Shown: positions 43,582 to 53,417 of the stretch, piece by piece
Layout of the letters: each line of letters starts with the position of its first letter
How positions within the stretch are numbered: the first letter of the stretch is position 1
NCBI RefSeq assembly: GCF_000695095.2
Contig: NZ_CP011454.1
Coordinates: 868,001 to 932,000 of the forward strand
Reading direction: 5' to 3'
DNA length: 64,000 nt
Source of the DNA: Gemmatimonas phototrophica
GTDB lineage: Bacteria > Gemmatimonadota > Gemmatimonadetes > Gemmatimonadales > Gemmatimonadaceae
Program-made: the position numbers and the translations under genes
The notes under the pieces: model-generated
The model's input: the letters and a program-made list of their open reading frames with translations, nothing else
Database searches by the model: none
Told to the model about the DNA's origin: nothing

Positions 43582-44973
43582 TTAGTTACAGGCCGCCGGG
43601 CGGTCCTGTGCGGGTTGCGGGGCCAGCGGGTTCTGCTGGCGCTCGTTGTACGAGATGGGGAAGAAGCAGGGGCGGAGGCCACGCGTGGACACCCAGCGGT
43701 CGGCGCGGATCTGGAAACGATAGTGATCCGTGAGACGACGCGCCTGCAGGAACAGCGAGACGTTACGCGTGTGAATGAGGATATCACGCGCCGACGGCGT
43801 GCCGGTCCACTCGGGGAGTCCATCCACCGCGCGAATCTGGTTGATGCGCGTGGCGAATTCGGTGGTGTTGTTCGTGGCGAGTGCGGCTTCGGCCAGGATG
43901 AGCAGCATTTCCTTGGCCGACGTGGCGGTCCAGCCCACGTTCACCGTGCTCGACAAGCGGCAGCACTCATCGATGTTCTTCTGCGTCACCGGGTCCACCG
44001 CGCCCGTGACCGGATCGCGCATGGCGATACCGGCCGCACCGTCCGCCGGACGGGTGCCGGCGGCGTTGGGGACGATGTAGCGGTTACCGGCGCGGATTTC
44101 GAGACGCGAATTCATCTCGGAGCCCGTGGAGAACCAGCCACCGGCGTTCTGCGCAATCACATCAAAACGATACCGGGCACCGTTGGTGCCGAACGCGGCC
44201 AGCGCGGCCGCGGCGTCGGCGTTGGCGCCGGCGTCGTTGATGAGCGGCTGCGTGGGGAAGCCACGCGGCGCGCGCAGGGTGGCCCACACGGCCTTCGACC
44301 ACTTCGCCCGTGCCTGCATACCCAGCAGGCGCGCGCGCAGGGCCGTGTTGTTGAGCGTCGTGGCAATCGCGATGCCCTTGCCGGTGTACACGATGGCCGA
44401 GTCGAACATGATGCGCATGTTCGCTTCACCAATGGGCGCACCGTTGGCCACACGATCAGACGAGATGATGAAGTCTTCGTAGTTCTCGCCAATCAACGTG
44501 TAAATCGTGGCCGCCAGGAAGTACGCCTGACCCAGGTCGGCGCGGTTGCGCAGCGAGCCAGCCTTGTCGTACTCCTCGAGCTTCGGCAACACGTAGTTGG
44601 CCATCCAACGCGCCTGGCTCACGTACGGGAACTGCCCGTCCGTGTACTCGTTGAGCGGATCACCGAGGTCACCCACGTCGAGCAGGTTCCAGTATTCACG
44701 GGAACCCACCCACGTCAGTTCGTCGGACGCGGCCCCACTGGTGCCCGTGAGCTGGTTGCCCGCCGCGTTGACGGAGCCGTATAACCCCGTCACCAGCGAC
44801 AGCGCGGCGGCCGACTGCGTGGCAATGGCGTCTTCGGTGACGGCGTTGGGATTCTTGACTTCCGTGGAGAACACGGTGCACGACGACAACGCCGCGGCGC
44901 CAAGTACCGCCGCAGCGGTACCGAGCGTACGACGGAGACGTGCCGTTCCCCCAAACTTGGTTTCAGACTGCAT
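43582..44973 (-). CDS. SusD/RagB-family nutrient-binding lipoprotein
   Basis: 463 residues. Lipobox ALSSC (Cys32). The N-terminal TPR-like helices (LSLVTGLYGSVNAAG, LGQAYFLAATIYTLIGENY) and the C-terminal RLTDHYRFQIRADRW block are typical of SusD. It forms the lid of the outer-membrane SusC transporter encoded immediately upstream (19 bp apart). Ligand not determinable. Pairs of this kind are characteristic of Bacteroidota but also occur in Gemmatimonadota. A strong terminator follows. Confidence 0.88.
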   Translation of the reverse strand: MQSETKFGGTARLRRTLGTAAAVLGAAALSSCTVFSTEVKNPNAVTEDAIATQSAAALSLVTGLYGSVNAAGNQLTGTSGAASDELTWVGSREYWNLLDVGDLGDPLNEYTDGQFPYVSQARWMANYVLPKLEEYDKAGSLRNRADLGQAYFLAATIYTLIGENYEDFIISSDRVANGAPIGEANMRIMFDSAIVYTGKGIAIATTLNNTALRARLLGMQARAKWSKAVWATLRAPRGFPTQPLINDAGANADAAAALAAFGTNGARYRFDVIAQNAGGWFSTGSEMNSRLEIRAGNRYIVPNAAGTRPADGAAGIAMRDPVTGAVDPVTQKNIDECCRLSSTVNVGWTATSAKEMLLILAEAALATNNTTEFATRINQIRAVDGLPEWTGTPSARDILIHTRNVSLFLQARRLTDHYRFQIRADRWVSTRGLRPCFFPISYNERQQNPLAPQPAQDRPAACN

Positions 44974-44991
44974 AAGGGTCCGGGCTCCGGA

Positions 44992-47900
44992 TCAGAAGTT
45001 GAGGTTCAGCGCGAGCGACAAACGACGCGGGATCGGCAAGCCGAAACCGTCGGTGGCGTTCTGGAAGTTGTCCGCCAGCGAACCCGTCGAGCCGCGGCCG
45101 TTTTCGTTCGATTCCGGATCCTGACCAGGATACTTGGTCCACATCAGGAGGTTACGACCGGCGAAGGTGAGCGAGGCATCGCGGAATCCGAGCTTCTTGG
45201 CCATGTCGGCGCCGAAGTTGTAGGTGACCGCGAGTTCGCGCCACCGCAGGAAGCTGCCGTTCTGCCCCTGATACAAGCCGGGCTCGAGCAGGCGACGATA
45301 GCCGCGGATGTACGTCTCCGCGGCCTGGACACGCTGTTCCGGCGTGCTGGCCGGGTTCTGCATGACCGACTGCAGCTCCGAGAATTCCCGGCGGTTCGAG
45401 CCGATGGACGGGTGCTGCGACAGACGGAATCCGTCGGTGAGGTTCGACACCAGGTAGCCGGTGCGATACTCCAGCGTGTTCTGGATCTTCCAGTGGCTCG
45501 CAAACGACCACGTGCCACCAAAGGCGCCGGTCCACGTGGGTATGCTCTTGCCCACGCGCTGTTCGAACAGGATGCCGTTGCCCTCGTAGTCAGCCAGGAG
45601 CGGCTGCAGCGTGGACTGCACCGACGACTGCTGGATGTCACGCGGGGTGGCGAAATACGCCAGCAACTCTTCACGCGACGCGGCAGTGCCACGGCCGTTG
45701 AAGTTGATGGGGATCTGGCCGTTGTTGTAGCAGGTGATCGGCTTGCCTGCCGCGTTGGTGGCCGGCACGGTGCCGCAGGCGCTGGCGAGACGCGGCTCGT
45801 AGATGGAGCCGAGGGGCGCCCCTTCCTTGAGATAGATGCGATAGCGCGCGTAGCCGCCCGAGACGCGAATGGCCGGAGCGCCACCGAGGCTCGTGAGCGT
45901 CTGGTTGAGGTACGCCGCGTTGGCGAAGAGCTCAAGCTTGTTCGTGTTCTTGTTGATCACCTGCGAGCGCAGGCCGATTTCCATGCCGTTCGCGTCGATC
46001 GTGCCGATGTTGGTCAGCTGCGAATTGCGGAAACCACCCGACGTGGGGAAGGTACGCGGCACGAGGGCGTCGTTCACGGTACGGGTCCACGCGGTGTACT
46101 CGAGGGCGACCTTGTTGTTGAACAGGCCGGCTTCAAAACCCGCTTCCACTTCCGTCGAGATTTCGGGCTTGAGGCCCGGGTTGCCCAGCTGCGACGGAAT
46201 GAGGCCGGAACCCACCGCGGTGACCTGCGGCGAGAACGTCGTGAACTGGTCGAAAGCGCCGGGCTGACGGCCCGACTGACCAATGGCCGCACGCAGACGG
46301 AAGGTGGAGAGCAACGTGGAGCTCCACCCCTGACGATCCGACGGCACCACGGAGAGCGACGCCTTGGGATAGAACACGCCGCCAGCATCCTTACCGAACG
46401 CGGAGGCGAAGTCGTACCGGCCGCCAACCGTGCCGAACACCCAGTCGTGCCAGCCGATCTGCGACTGCGCGAAGTAACCGCCGTTCACCGTGGTGAGGAA
46501 CGACTCACCCGCGGAGATGTTCTGACCGCCGGCGCCGACCACTTCAATGCCGGGGCCCGGGAAGAAGGCCGACGAGCCCGTGTTGGTTTCGGTGCGGTTG
46601 TTGAAGACCTGCAGACCGGCCACGTTGGACGTGGTGAACGGGCCGAAGTCGCGGTTGTAGGCCAGCTTGCCGTCGAGCGTGAGCACGCGCGTGCCAGCCG
46701 AGAACACCTGACGCGACCCGTCCGGATTGTTGGACGTGAAGAGGTCGACGTTGTAGCCGAACGGCGAGAAGCCGAAGTCGCGCTGCGCGGCGTAGTCGAA
46801 GCCGAACGTGGACGACAGCGTGAGGCGCTCGGTGGCCGTGTAGGAGGCGTCCAGCGTACCGACATAGCGCTGCGTGGACGTCTTGTTGGTCACCTGCATG
46901 GCTTCACGGACCGTCATGAACGCCTGGTTGCCAAAGGCGTTGCCGGCGCCCGAGCAGCGGCCCGGGGAGATGTACGTGGAGGCGTTGCAGTTGGCGAGCT
47001 CGGGGCGCGCCATGTACGACAACGAATTCACGCCGTAGATGTTGTTGTTGTTTTCCGGCGTTTCGTTCGCGGTGTTGTAGTACGCGTTGTTGAAACGGAC
47101 GCGGAGGTTCTTCGTGGGCACCAGCGACAGGTTGGCCGTGGTCTGGATACGACGGACCACGTCCTGCGCCGGGCCGTAATCGTTGCCACCGAACGGACCA
47201 TTTTCGCGGTAGTAGCGACCGGACGCGAAGTAGGTGACGTTCTGGCCACCACCCTGCACGCTGGCAGAGGCGATGTTGCCGAGGCCCGTTTCAGTGATGT
47301 AGTCCTTGAAGACCGGCACTTCGAACACTTCGAAGGCCTTGAGGCCCGGCTTGTTCCAGTAGGTCGCGAGCGAGTCGGCGCGGGCCTGCGTGCGGGCGTA
47401 GCCCGAGTTGGGGGCCACACGATTGCCGAAGTCCACCGCGTCCTGCTGCAGCTGCATCGTCCACCGCGGCGAGCTGGAGGTGCCCGACTTGGTGAAGAAC
47501 TGAATTACGCCGTTGGAGGCTTCGGTGCCGTACAGCGTGGCGGCCGCGGCACCCTTCAGCACTTCGACGCGCTCAATGGTGCTGGGGTCGATGTCGTCGA
47601 TACGCGAGGGCGAACCACCGCCACCGTTACCGATGCCAAAGCCACCGCCCGAGTTGATACGCACGCCATCGACAAAGATGATGGGCTCGTTGGACTGCGA
47701 GAGCGAGGCGTTACCGCGGATGCGGATCTTGGCGCCTTCGCCCGAGAGACCACCGCTCACCAGACCCGACACGCCCGGCTCACGCGCGGTGAGCAGATTG
47801 GAGATGTCGTTGATGGGGGCGTTGGCCGGCGGCTGAATGACAGCCACCGTGTTGCCGAGGCGCTTGACTTCGGTTTTCTGACCGGAGCCAGTCACGACGA

Positions 47901-48273
47901 CCTGGTTGAGCTGAATGGCGGACACCGTGACGGCAAAGTCGCGACGGGCGGTCTGGCCGCTCGTGACGGTGACCGTGCGCGTTTCACGGGAGTAACCGAT
48001 GGCACGGACACGAACCACCACTTCCGCCGAACCGGACGGCGTGGGGATGCCGGTGATACGGTAGTTGCCTGACGCGTTGGTCATCGCACCAAGCTGGGTG
48101 CCATCGATCGTGACTTGCACGTTTTCGAGGGGACGCTGGCTGACCGCGTCGGTGACGCGGCCTTCGATGATCGCGGTGGGACCTTGGGCATGACTGCGCG
48201 CCAAAGGTACCGCCAAGGCGAGCAGCAACGCGGCGACGAAGCGTGAGCTTCGGGCGAGTAGAGCTCCGGGCAT
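44992..48273 (-). CDS. SusC/RagA-family TonB-linked outer-membrane protein
   Basis: 1093 residues. The signal peptide is about 1-29. A CarboxypepD_reg-like domain is about 33-115 (ASGNYRITGIP). The plug follows (IRIRGNASLSQSNEPIIFVDGVR, ERVEVLKGAAAATLYG), then a large barrel ending in ALNLNF with the terminal Phe needed for assembly. It imports the ligand caught by the SusD partner encoded downstream, powered by TonB. No TonB, ExbB or glycan-degrading enzyme gene is adjacent. The ligand is thus unknown. Confidence 0.93.
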   Translation of the reverse strand: MPGALLARSSRFVAALLLALAVPLARSHAQGPTAIIEGRVTDAVSQRPLENVQVTIDGTQLGAMTNASGNYRITGIPTPSGSAEVVVRVRAIGYSRETRTVTVTSGQTARRDFAVTVSAIQLNQVVVTGSGQKTEVKRLGNTVAVIQPPANAPINDISNLLTAREPGVSGLVSGGLSGEGAKIRIRGNASLSQSNEPIIFVDGVRINSGGGFGIGNGGGGSPSRIDDIDPSTIERVEVLKGAAAATLYGTEASNGVIQFFTKSGTSSSPRWTMQLQQDAVDFGNRVAPNSGYARTQARADSLATYWNKPGLKAFEVFEVPVFKDYITETGLGNIASASVQGGGQNVTYFASGRYYRENGPFGGNDYGPAQDVVRRIQTTANLSLVPTKNLRVRFNNAYYNTANETPENNNNIYGVNSLSYMARPELANCNASTYISPGRCSGAGNAFGNQAFMTVREAMQVTNKTSTQRYVGTLDASYTATERLTLSSTFGFDYAAQRDFGFSPFGYNVDLFTSNNPDGSRQVFSAGTRVLTLDGKLAYNRDFGPFTTSNVAGLQVFNNRTETNTGSSAFFPGPGIEVVGAGGQNISAGESFLTTVNGGYFAQSQIGWHDWVFGTVGGRYDFASAFGKDAGGVFYPKASLSVVPSDRQGWSSTLLSTFRLRAAIGQSGRQPGAFDQFTTFSPQVTAVGSGLIPSQLGNPGLKPEISTEVEAGFEAGLFNNKVALEYTAWTRTVNDALVPRTFPTSGGFRNSQLTNIGTIDANGMEIGLRSQVINKNTNKLELFANAAYLNQTLTSLGGAPAIRVSGGYARYRIYLKEGAPLGSIYEPRLASACGTVPATNAAGKPITCYNNGQIPINFNGRGTAASREELLAYFATPRDIQQSSVQSTLQPLLADYEGNGILFEQRVGKSIPTWTGAFGGTWSFASHWKIQNTLEYRTGYLVSNLTDGFRLSQHPSIGSNRREFSELQSVMQNPASTPEQRVQAAETYIRGYRRLLEPGLYQGQNGSFLRWRELAVTYNFGADMAKKLGFRDASLTFAGRNLLMWTKYPGQDPESNENGRGSTGSLADNFQNATDGFGLPIPRRLSLALNLNF

Positions 48274-48518
48274 TCCTTAGCCTCCTGCAGGGACGAGGGG
48301 GGCCCAACCGAAGTCGGGCACGACGAACAAGCGAGCGAATATGCAGATTGTAACCGCGACCGGCAACCGCTCGTCACACCCACTTGTCCCCGATTATTCC
48401 GCTTGGGCGAACATTAGGTGCGTTTCACGCCCCGATTTACGTTCTTAATAGTGGAAAGTGGGACAAGCTGCGTAACGGACATTCGCGAAAGTCTGGCTGG
48501 GACGTCGAACGGCAAACT
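48274..48518. promoter_or_regulatory. Upstream region of the susC-like gene
   Basis: About 245 bp without a gene. It should hold the susCD promoter on the minus strand. I saw no good -35/-10 or -24/-12 match and no CRP-like palindrome. Confidence 0.35.
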
Positions 48519-48545
48519 GCATTAGCGGTACGCCGCAAGCCCATG

Positions 48546-48597
48546 CCGGAGCCAGTCTTCGTTTGACGCCCCGTCCGCCCAATCGGAGCAGTCCTGG
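48546..48597 (-). repeat. Solitary end of the MITE-like element
   Basis: One arm only: CCGGAGCCAGTCTTCGTTTGACGCC...CGGAGCAGTCCTGG. It matches the right arm of the 25355 and 22141 elements with a few substitutions. It lies about 40 bp past the stop of the cytochrome gene. Confidence 0.7.
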
Positions 48598-48638
48598 AAA
48601 TGCAGCTAATGCCCTTACCCGGTTCGGTGAGCCCCCGC

Positions 48639-50951
48639 TTAGCGCCGCGCCTCGCGCAGCGCCTCCAGGAGCTTCACCGCCTCGCCGTTCGCCGCGTCGA
48701 GGGCCAGCGACCGCTTTACCGACTGTTCGGCCTTGGCCAGCTCCCCCGACTGCACGAACACCAGCGCCAGCTGGAAGTGGGCAGTGGCCAGCCCTGGATC
48801 GCGGGCCAGCGCCTGTTCCAGCCATGGCCGGGCCTCCGCGGCTCGCTCGCTGCGCAACAGCGTGGTGCCAATATTGAGGTAGGGAAGCGCCAGGGTGGGG
48901 TCGAGGGAAATCGCCCGCTCGTAGGCCCCGCGGGCGCCCTCCAGATCGCCGCCCTGTTCCAGAGCCACGCCGACATTGACCTCGGCCAGCGGCTGGCGCG
49001 GATCGGACTGCAGCGAAGCGCGGTAGGCCGACAATGCCGAAGGCATGTCGCCAACGGCGGCGTGGGCAAGCCCGAGGTTCACCAGCAGCGGTGCAGCGTT
49101 GGGGATGACCTGCAGCGCCGCCCGGTAGGCGGCGACCGCCGCGGCAGTGTTACCGGCCTCACGGGCGGCATCTCCCAGCCCGCCCAGCACCATGGCCCAC
49201 CGGCGCCGCAACGCGCTCTGCCGGGGCGCCTGTTCAAGGTGCTGTTCAAGCGTGCGGCGAACACCGCGGTCATGGCCGCGCGTGTAATGCAGCGTGGCCA
49301 GCGCCAAAGCCTGGACATCCAGGTCGGGGCTATCCGCCAACTGCGTCAGCTGCGCCTCAAGCGTTGCGGGAACGCTCTCCATGCGCGGCTGCGCAAAACG
49401 ATCCAGCCACTCGGCCATCCCCGCCACCTGTGCCATGGCGTTGCGAGAGGTGGGGTGCAACAGTTGTGACGTGGCCGTGGCCACATCGCTGTTGCCCCGG
49501 GCGGCCAGAATACCGGCAACGGCCGGCTCGTGCGGCTTGAGCGTGCCCCACCACCGGCGCGTCTGCGCTTCCAGCTCCTGCACCGACATGGTGGCATGAC
49601 AGGAGCGGCAGGAGCCCACGAGTCCCAGCGACGAGTCGAGCGCCGCGCGCGGAATGGCAATGGTATGGTCGGAGCGCCCGTACCTGATGGCACGCCCCAG
49701 CTCGTGCTGCTGCTCGTAGGGCATGTGGCAGGACACACAGTTGCTGCCAGTGCTCTTCGCCGGATGCTTGGTATGCAGCGACACATTCTCGCGCTTGCTC
49801 GCGTGGCAGCTGGTGCACTGCCGGTCGTCCACGCGACCGGGAATGGGTTCGCCTGTCACGGTACGATAGCCTTGGCTATGCGGATCGTGGCACGACGCGC
49901 AGGTCATCCCGCCATTGCGATAGCAATCGCTGGCGTAATGCCCTTCCTGATAGGCAAAAGTGCGCGTGCGCCCGTCGGGGGTGAAGGGCGTATCACCCAG
50001 CTGCGACAGCGCGACGGAATAGAAATCGGTGAGTTGCGCACCTGGTGTGTAGCCGCTGGTCAGTCGCGTCTTGAGGGCGTGACAGCCCATGCAGGTGGCG
50101 ACGCTCTCGTCTTTGGAGAGGGTGGCCAATGCCACCAGCCCGATGTCCGCACTCGTACTGCCCTGCTTCATGAGTTGCACATGGCGTGCGGCCGGACCAT
50201 GACAGCTTTCGCAGTTCACGGCAAAGCTGGCAATGTCGGTGCGCCACTGCTTTTTGGTGTCGTCAAACCGCACGGAGATGTTGCTGCCGTGGCACGACTG
50301 ACAATTGCTGAAGCGAGGCTCGTCACCCAGGATGCGCATGGGGGGCCAGTCGCCACAGTCGGCCAGCCGCATGCTGCGGGTAACGGGCTGCCACCCTGCG
50401 TTGGTACGCGTGCCGGTGTTGCAGAACCAGGTGCGGCTGTCCTTGCTCCAGTCGAAGGGCAGAAACCGTACGCTGCCATCCATCCAGTTGGTCACAAAGC
50501 CCTGCGTGCCGCCCCCCTGCATGTGCCCTCCACCAATCACACCGGTGACGGCATAGCTGGTATCGCGTTCGCCCTCGCGCTGCACGACAAACTCGTAGCG
50601 GCCGGCGTTCTGTCGCGGAATAACCGTGGCGTCGGCAAAGCGTATGGGCGCGCCGTTGAACGGGGCGATGACTCGCACATTATTACTGCGACTGCCCGGA
50701 ATGCCGCCGGCGTTTCCGTGCGTGGAGGCCCGCCAGGCGCTGCTTTGCTCGGCGTGGCACGACGCACAGCTTTCGGTTCCGGCAAAGGCGCTGGCCGGTG
50801 GGGAGACCGGCGTCTCCAATGCAGCCGTTGAGAGCGGTGTGGTGGCGTCGGTGGCCGGTGTGGACTCTCCGGTGCACGCTGCGAAGGTGAACAGCGCCGC
50901 AAGCTGCGCGAGCCGCGGCGCAAGGCGTTGGGCAACACGGCGGCGCGTCAT
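48639..50951 (-). CDS. Octaheme cytochrome c / TPR lipoprotein
   Basis: 770 residues from ATG at 50951; a frame extension to 50996 overlaps the diheme cytochrome gene. Lipobox FAAC. Eight CxxCH haem sites: CASCH, CQSCH, CESCH, CMGCH, CASCH, CTSCH, CVSCH, CRSCH. They are arranged much like multihaem cytochromes of the nitrite-reductase/hydroxylamine-oxidoreductase-like superfamily (a first CASCH motif near 60, last near 455). About 280 residues of TPRs follow. Overlap of 4 bp with the preceding diheme cytochrome gene. Likely periplasmic or surface electron carrier. Specific redox partner unknown. Confidence 0.87.
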   Translation of the reverse strand: MTRRRVAQRLAPRLAQLAALFTFAACTGESTPATDATTPLSTAALETPVSPPASAFAGTESCASCHAEQSSAWRASTHGNAGGIPGSRSNNVRVIAPFNGAPIRFADATVIPRQNAGRYEFVVQREGERDTSYAVTGVIGGGHMQGGGTQGFVTNWMDGSVRFLPFDWSKDSRTWFCNTGTRTNAGWQPVTRSMRLADCGDWPPMRILGDEPRFSNCQSCHGSNISVRFDDTKKQWRTDIASFAVNCESCHGPAARHVQLMKQGSTSADIGLVALATLSKDESVATCMGCHALKTRLTSGYTPGAQLTDFYSVALSQLGDTPFTPDGRTRTFAYQEGHYASDCYRNGGMTCASCHDPHSQGYRTVTGEPIPGRVDDRQCTSCHASKRENVSLHTKHPAKSTGSNCVSCHMPYEQQHELGRAIRYGRSDHTIAIPRAALDSSLGLVGSCRSCHATMSVQELEAQTRRWWGTLKPHEPAVAGILAARGNSDVATATSQLLHPTSRNAMAQVAGMAEWLDRFAQPRMESVPATLEAQLTQLADSPDLDVQALALATLHYTRGHDRGVRRTLEQHLEQAPRQSALRRRWAMVLGGLGDAAREAGNTAAAVAAYRAALQVIPNAAPLLVNLGLAHAAVGDMPSALSAYRASLQSDPRQPLAEVNVGVALEQGGDLEGARGAYERAISLDPTLALPYLNIGTTLLRSERAAEARPWLEQALARDPGLATAHFQLALVFVQSGELAKAEQSVKRSLALDAANGEAVKLLEALREARR

Positions 50952-51652
50952 GGCTGCAGGCCGTCGCGTGACCAGGCGGGGGGCTGGCAGTTGCACAGCG
51001 TCCGGATGTACTGCACCAGTGCCCGGATTTGCAGCGACGTGAGCGACCCTCCAAAGGCGGGCATGCGGTGAGACTTGTTCATGATGGCACCGCCGGCCTC
51101 AATGGTGTCAAAGAGGGCATCGTCGCTACGCGCACTCATGGCTTTGCCGTCACCGTGTTTGGCGGGAGGCACGGGGAGCCGCGCGGCGTTGGGGCCATCT
51201 CCCTTGCCGGTGGCGCCGTGGCAGCCGGCGCACCATTGGGCGTAGAGTGTTTTGCCGTCGGTGCTTCCCGCTGCGGGCGACAGCGGGGCGGTTACGATTT
51301 GTGTCGCATCACCACCCAGGTAGCGCACGAGCAGCTGCCGTTCGCTGGCGGGCATGCGAATGCGCGGCATGCTGGCGCCGGGTTTGGTGTGTTGCGGATC
51401 GCTCACCATGGCAGCGATGTACGCGGCATCACGGCGGGTGCGTACATCGTCGAGCGCGGGGCCCAGCACACCGCCTTCGCCCTTGAGCTGGTGACACCCC
51501 AGACAGCTCGCCTTGTCGCGCAGCAGGCGTTCGGCCTTGGCGGTGGCAAAGGCCGACAGCGGGGCGGCAGGATTTTGCGCGCTGGTCGCGGCGGGGAGCG
51601 TCAGTATGGCGATGCAGTACAACACCCGAAGCAGCGGCGAGACGTGACGCAC
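50948..51652 (-). CDS. Diheme cytochrome c
   Basis: 234 residues, GTG start 8 bp after the upstream stop. The signal peptide is about 1-25. Two haem domains: CLGCH (about 50) and CAGCH (about 141), each with a downstream Met-containing segment that could serve as sixth ligand (SMPRIRMP and KSHRMPAF). It could pass electrons to the octahaem protein encoded downstream. Overlap of 4 bp with that gene implies joint function. Confidence 0.87.
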   Translation of the reverse strand: MRHVSPLLRVLYCIAILTLPAATSAQNPAAPLSAFATAKAERLLRDKASCLGCHQLKGEGGVLGPALDDVRTRRDAAYIAAMVSDPQHTKPGASMPRIRMPASERQLLVRYLGGDATQIVTAPLSPAAGSTDGKTLYAQWCAGCHGATGKGDGPNAARLPVPPAKHGDGKAMSARSDDALFDTIEAGGAIMNKSHRMPAFGGSLTSLQIRALVQYIRTLCNCQPPAWSRDGLQP

Positions 51653-51660
51653 CAGCGGGC

Positions 51661-53088
51661 CTACTTCTTCACCGGCGGGTCGTCCATACGCGCACCGGTC
51701 CAGATGACGGCGGAGCCACAGCCATTGCGGGTCTGGAACTGCAACGGAATGCTGGACGTGCGAGCGTAGAGTTCCACGGCGCGCACATCCTTGGGGTTGA
51801 TGATGTTGTCGAGGTCACCGTCCTCGATGTTCACCAGCATGCCGTTCAGGAAAATGGCCGGGGCGCAGTCGCCAGTGATTCCGCTGCTGCGTACCAGCAC
51901 GCGGTCGCGACCGAACTGACCCGGCATGGTGACGATGCCCGGCAGGCCACGGAAGACGTCGCCCATATAGATCGGCGCTTTCCGCTTGATGTCCTCTTCG
52001 GTGAGGAAATGTCCGAAGCCCAGTTTGCGACGTCGTTCAAATTCTTCGAGCGGTACGGCCCGGTTGGCACGCACACGCAACGTGTCCACCGTGGTGACCA
52101 GCGGTGTGAGCGCCAGATCGGCAACCGCGTCTCGGTTGGCCCCCAGATCTACCGACACCCGGTGCGGCTGAAAGCCTACCGCGCGCGCTTCCACGGTGTA
52201 GCTGCCTTCGGGCAGATTGGCGAACTGATATTGCCCCGCGCTGTTTGCCGTGGCCTCAACGCCGGTGCCCCACACGGTGACGCGTGCCCCGTTCACGGGT
52301 TGCCCGGTCTGGTTGCGCGCCACCCCGCGTAACGTGGCCTTGCCTGTCAGCACGCTGGTCACGCGATTGCCCCTGACCTGCGCGCGCGTGGCGGACCCAA
52401 TGAACAGATCGCGCAGCAGCAGCCCATTGCCTGGCACCGGCAACTCCACGAAGCCACTGCTGTCGGCCCCGGCAAAGCCGCGCACGGTAATGGCTCCATT
52501 CGGTGGGACGCCGCATACAGCGAACGTGCCTTCGGGGGTGCTGGTAGCAATGCGCACGTTGGGGACGCGCTCCAGCCCCTGCGGTGTGACGCGGTTGGTG
52601 TTGTATTGCGCCCGCACCCGTGCGGGAGTGCCAATGGATGCGCCATTGGCGAGGCGTACAGTGCCGAAGTACATGCCGCGTGGCAACTCCGGAGACGGAG
52701 CACCACAGCGCGCTTCGATCAGGGTGCTGGCCGACGGGGTGGCCAACTTGACCATCAGCGGCTCGTCCGAGGCGACTTCCACGCGCAGCAGGCTGCTTTC
52801 AATACCCAGGCTGTCGAGAAACGGGTGCAGGAAGCCGACGAGATACACCCCGGCAGGCACATCCTCAATCTGAAAGACGCCCTGCAGATTGGTGACCCCG
52901 GCCAAAATGCGCCCGCTGGTCGCGCTGTCGGCCGAGACCAGCTGCACCGTGGCGCCGGTCAGCATGCGGGAGCGCACGCTGTCCAGCACCTCGCCACGCA
53001 CGCGTGCCCGCACGGGGCTCTGGGCGGACGCCGGCACGGCGGCGGCCAGCAGCAGTGTGCACAGGAGAGTTGAGACGGGAGAGCGCAT
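51661..53088 (-). CDS. Carboxypeptidase-regulatory-like domain protein with TonB plug-like end
   Basis: 475 residues from ATG at 53088 (the frame is open to 53295 over repeat DNA). The signal peptide is about 1-22. The first CarboxypepD_reg-like beta domain is about 28-115 and the second about 250-330 (LRGVARNQTGQPVNGARVTVWG, YQFANLPEGSYTVEARAVGF). The C-terminal about 120 residues (PIYMGDVFRGLPGIV, then NGMLVNIEDGDLDNIINPKDVRAVELY) resemble a TonB plug without a barrel. So it is likely a periplasmic partner or remnant of a receptor. First gene of the cytochrome operon, 8 bp before the diheme gene. Confidence 0.8.
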   Translation of the reverse strand: MRSPVSTLLCTLLLAAAVPASAQSPVRARVRGEVLDSVRSRMLTGATVQLVSADSATSGRILAGVTNLQGVFQIEDVPAGVYLVGFLHPFLDSLGIESSLLRVEVASDEPLMVKLATPSASTLIEARCGAPSPELPRGMYFGTVRLANGASIGTPARVRAQYNTNRVTPQGLERVPNVRIATSTPEGTFAVCGVPPNGAITVRGFAGADSSGFVELPVPGNGLLLRDLFIGSATRAQVRGNRVTSVLTGKATLRGVARNQTGQPVNGARVTVWGTGVEATANSAGQYQFANLPEGSYTVEARAVGFQPHRVSVDLGANRDAVADLALTPLVTTVDTLRVRANRAVPLEEFERRRKLGFGHFLTEEDIKRKAPIYMGDVFRGLPGIVTMPGQFGRDRVLVRSSGITGDCAPAIFLNGMLVNIEDGDLDNIINPKDVRAVELYARTSSIPLQFQTRNGCGSAVIWTGARMDDPPVKK

Positions 53089-53139
53089 GAGGCGAGAATA
53101 GGCCAGAGCGGGCGATAAGGCCAGACCCCCTCGCCTCTG

Positions 53140-53385
53140 GCGTCCGGCATCTGAGATCCAGGACTGCCGAGGCGGGACGGGGAGGTGAGAGCGTTGCGAG
53201 TCGAGAGGGGCGATGGATATCGAGTGTGAGAGCGTCGAGACAACCACGATGGTGAGAGGTCCGAGCAGTTGCCTCCGCGCGGATGTACCCCACACCGACG
53301 CCGCTGGGTTAGCCGCCTCTACCCGCAGTTACCCGGTAACCCAATAACCCATAACCCATGACGCCGTTTCAATCTCACCCTCTCC
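53140..53385 (-). repeat. Dispersed 3'-end-associated repeat, copy e (inverted)
   Basis: Only copy in reverse orientation. On the minus strand: GTCATGGGTTATGGGTTATTGGG heptads with GGGTAAC, GGACCTCTCACC, CTCTCACACTCGATATCC, CAACGCTCTCACCTC and GATCTCAGAT. It adjoins the glcF 3' end with its heptad block. Confidence 0.85.
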
Positions 53386-53417
53386 CTTCATGAGTCTCAC
53401 CTCGCCAATCTCCCATC

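Noticed and set aside
45412-48072. 886-residue plus-strand frame antisense to the SusC gene
   Set aside because: Arg/Val/Gly-rich with no domain. It is the complement of a well-supported gene, a common shadow in GC-rich DNA.
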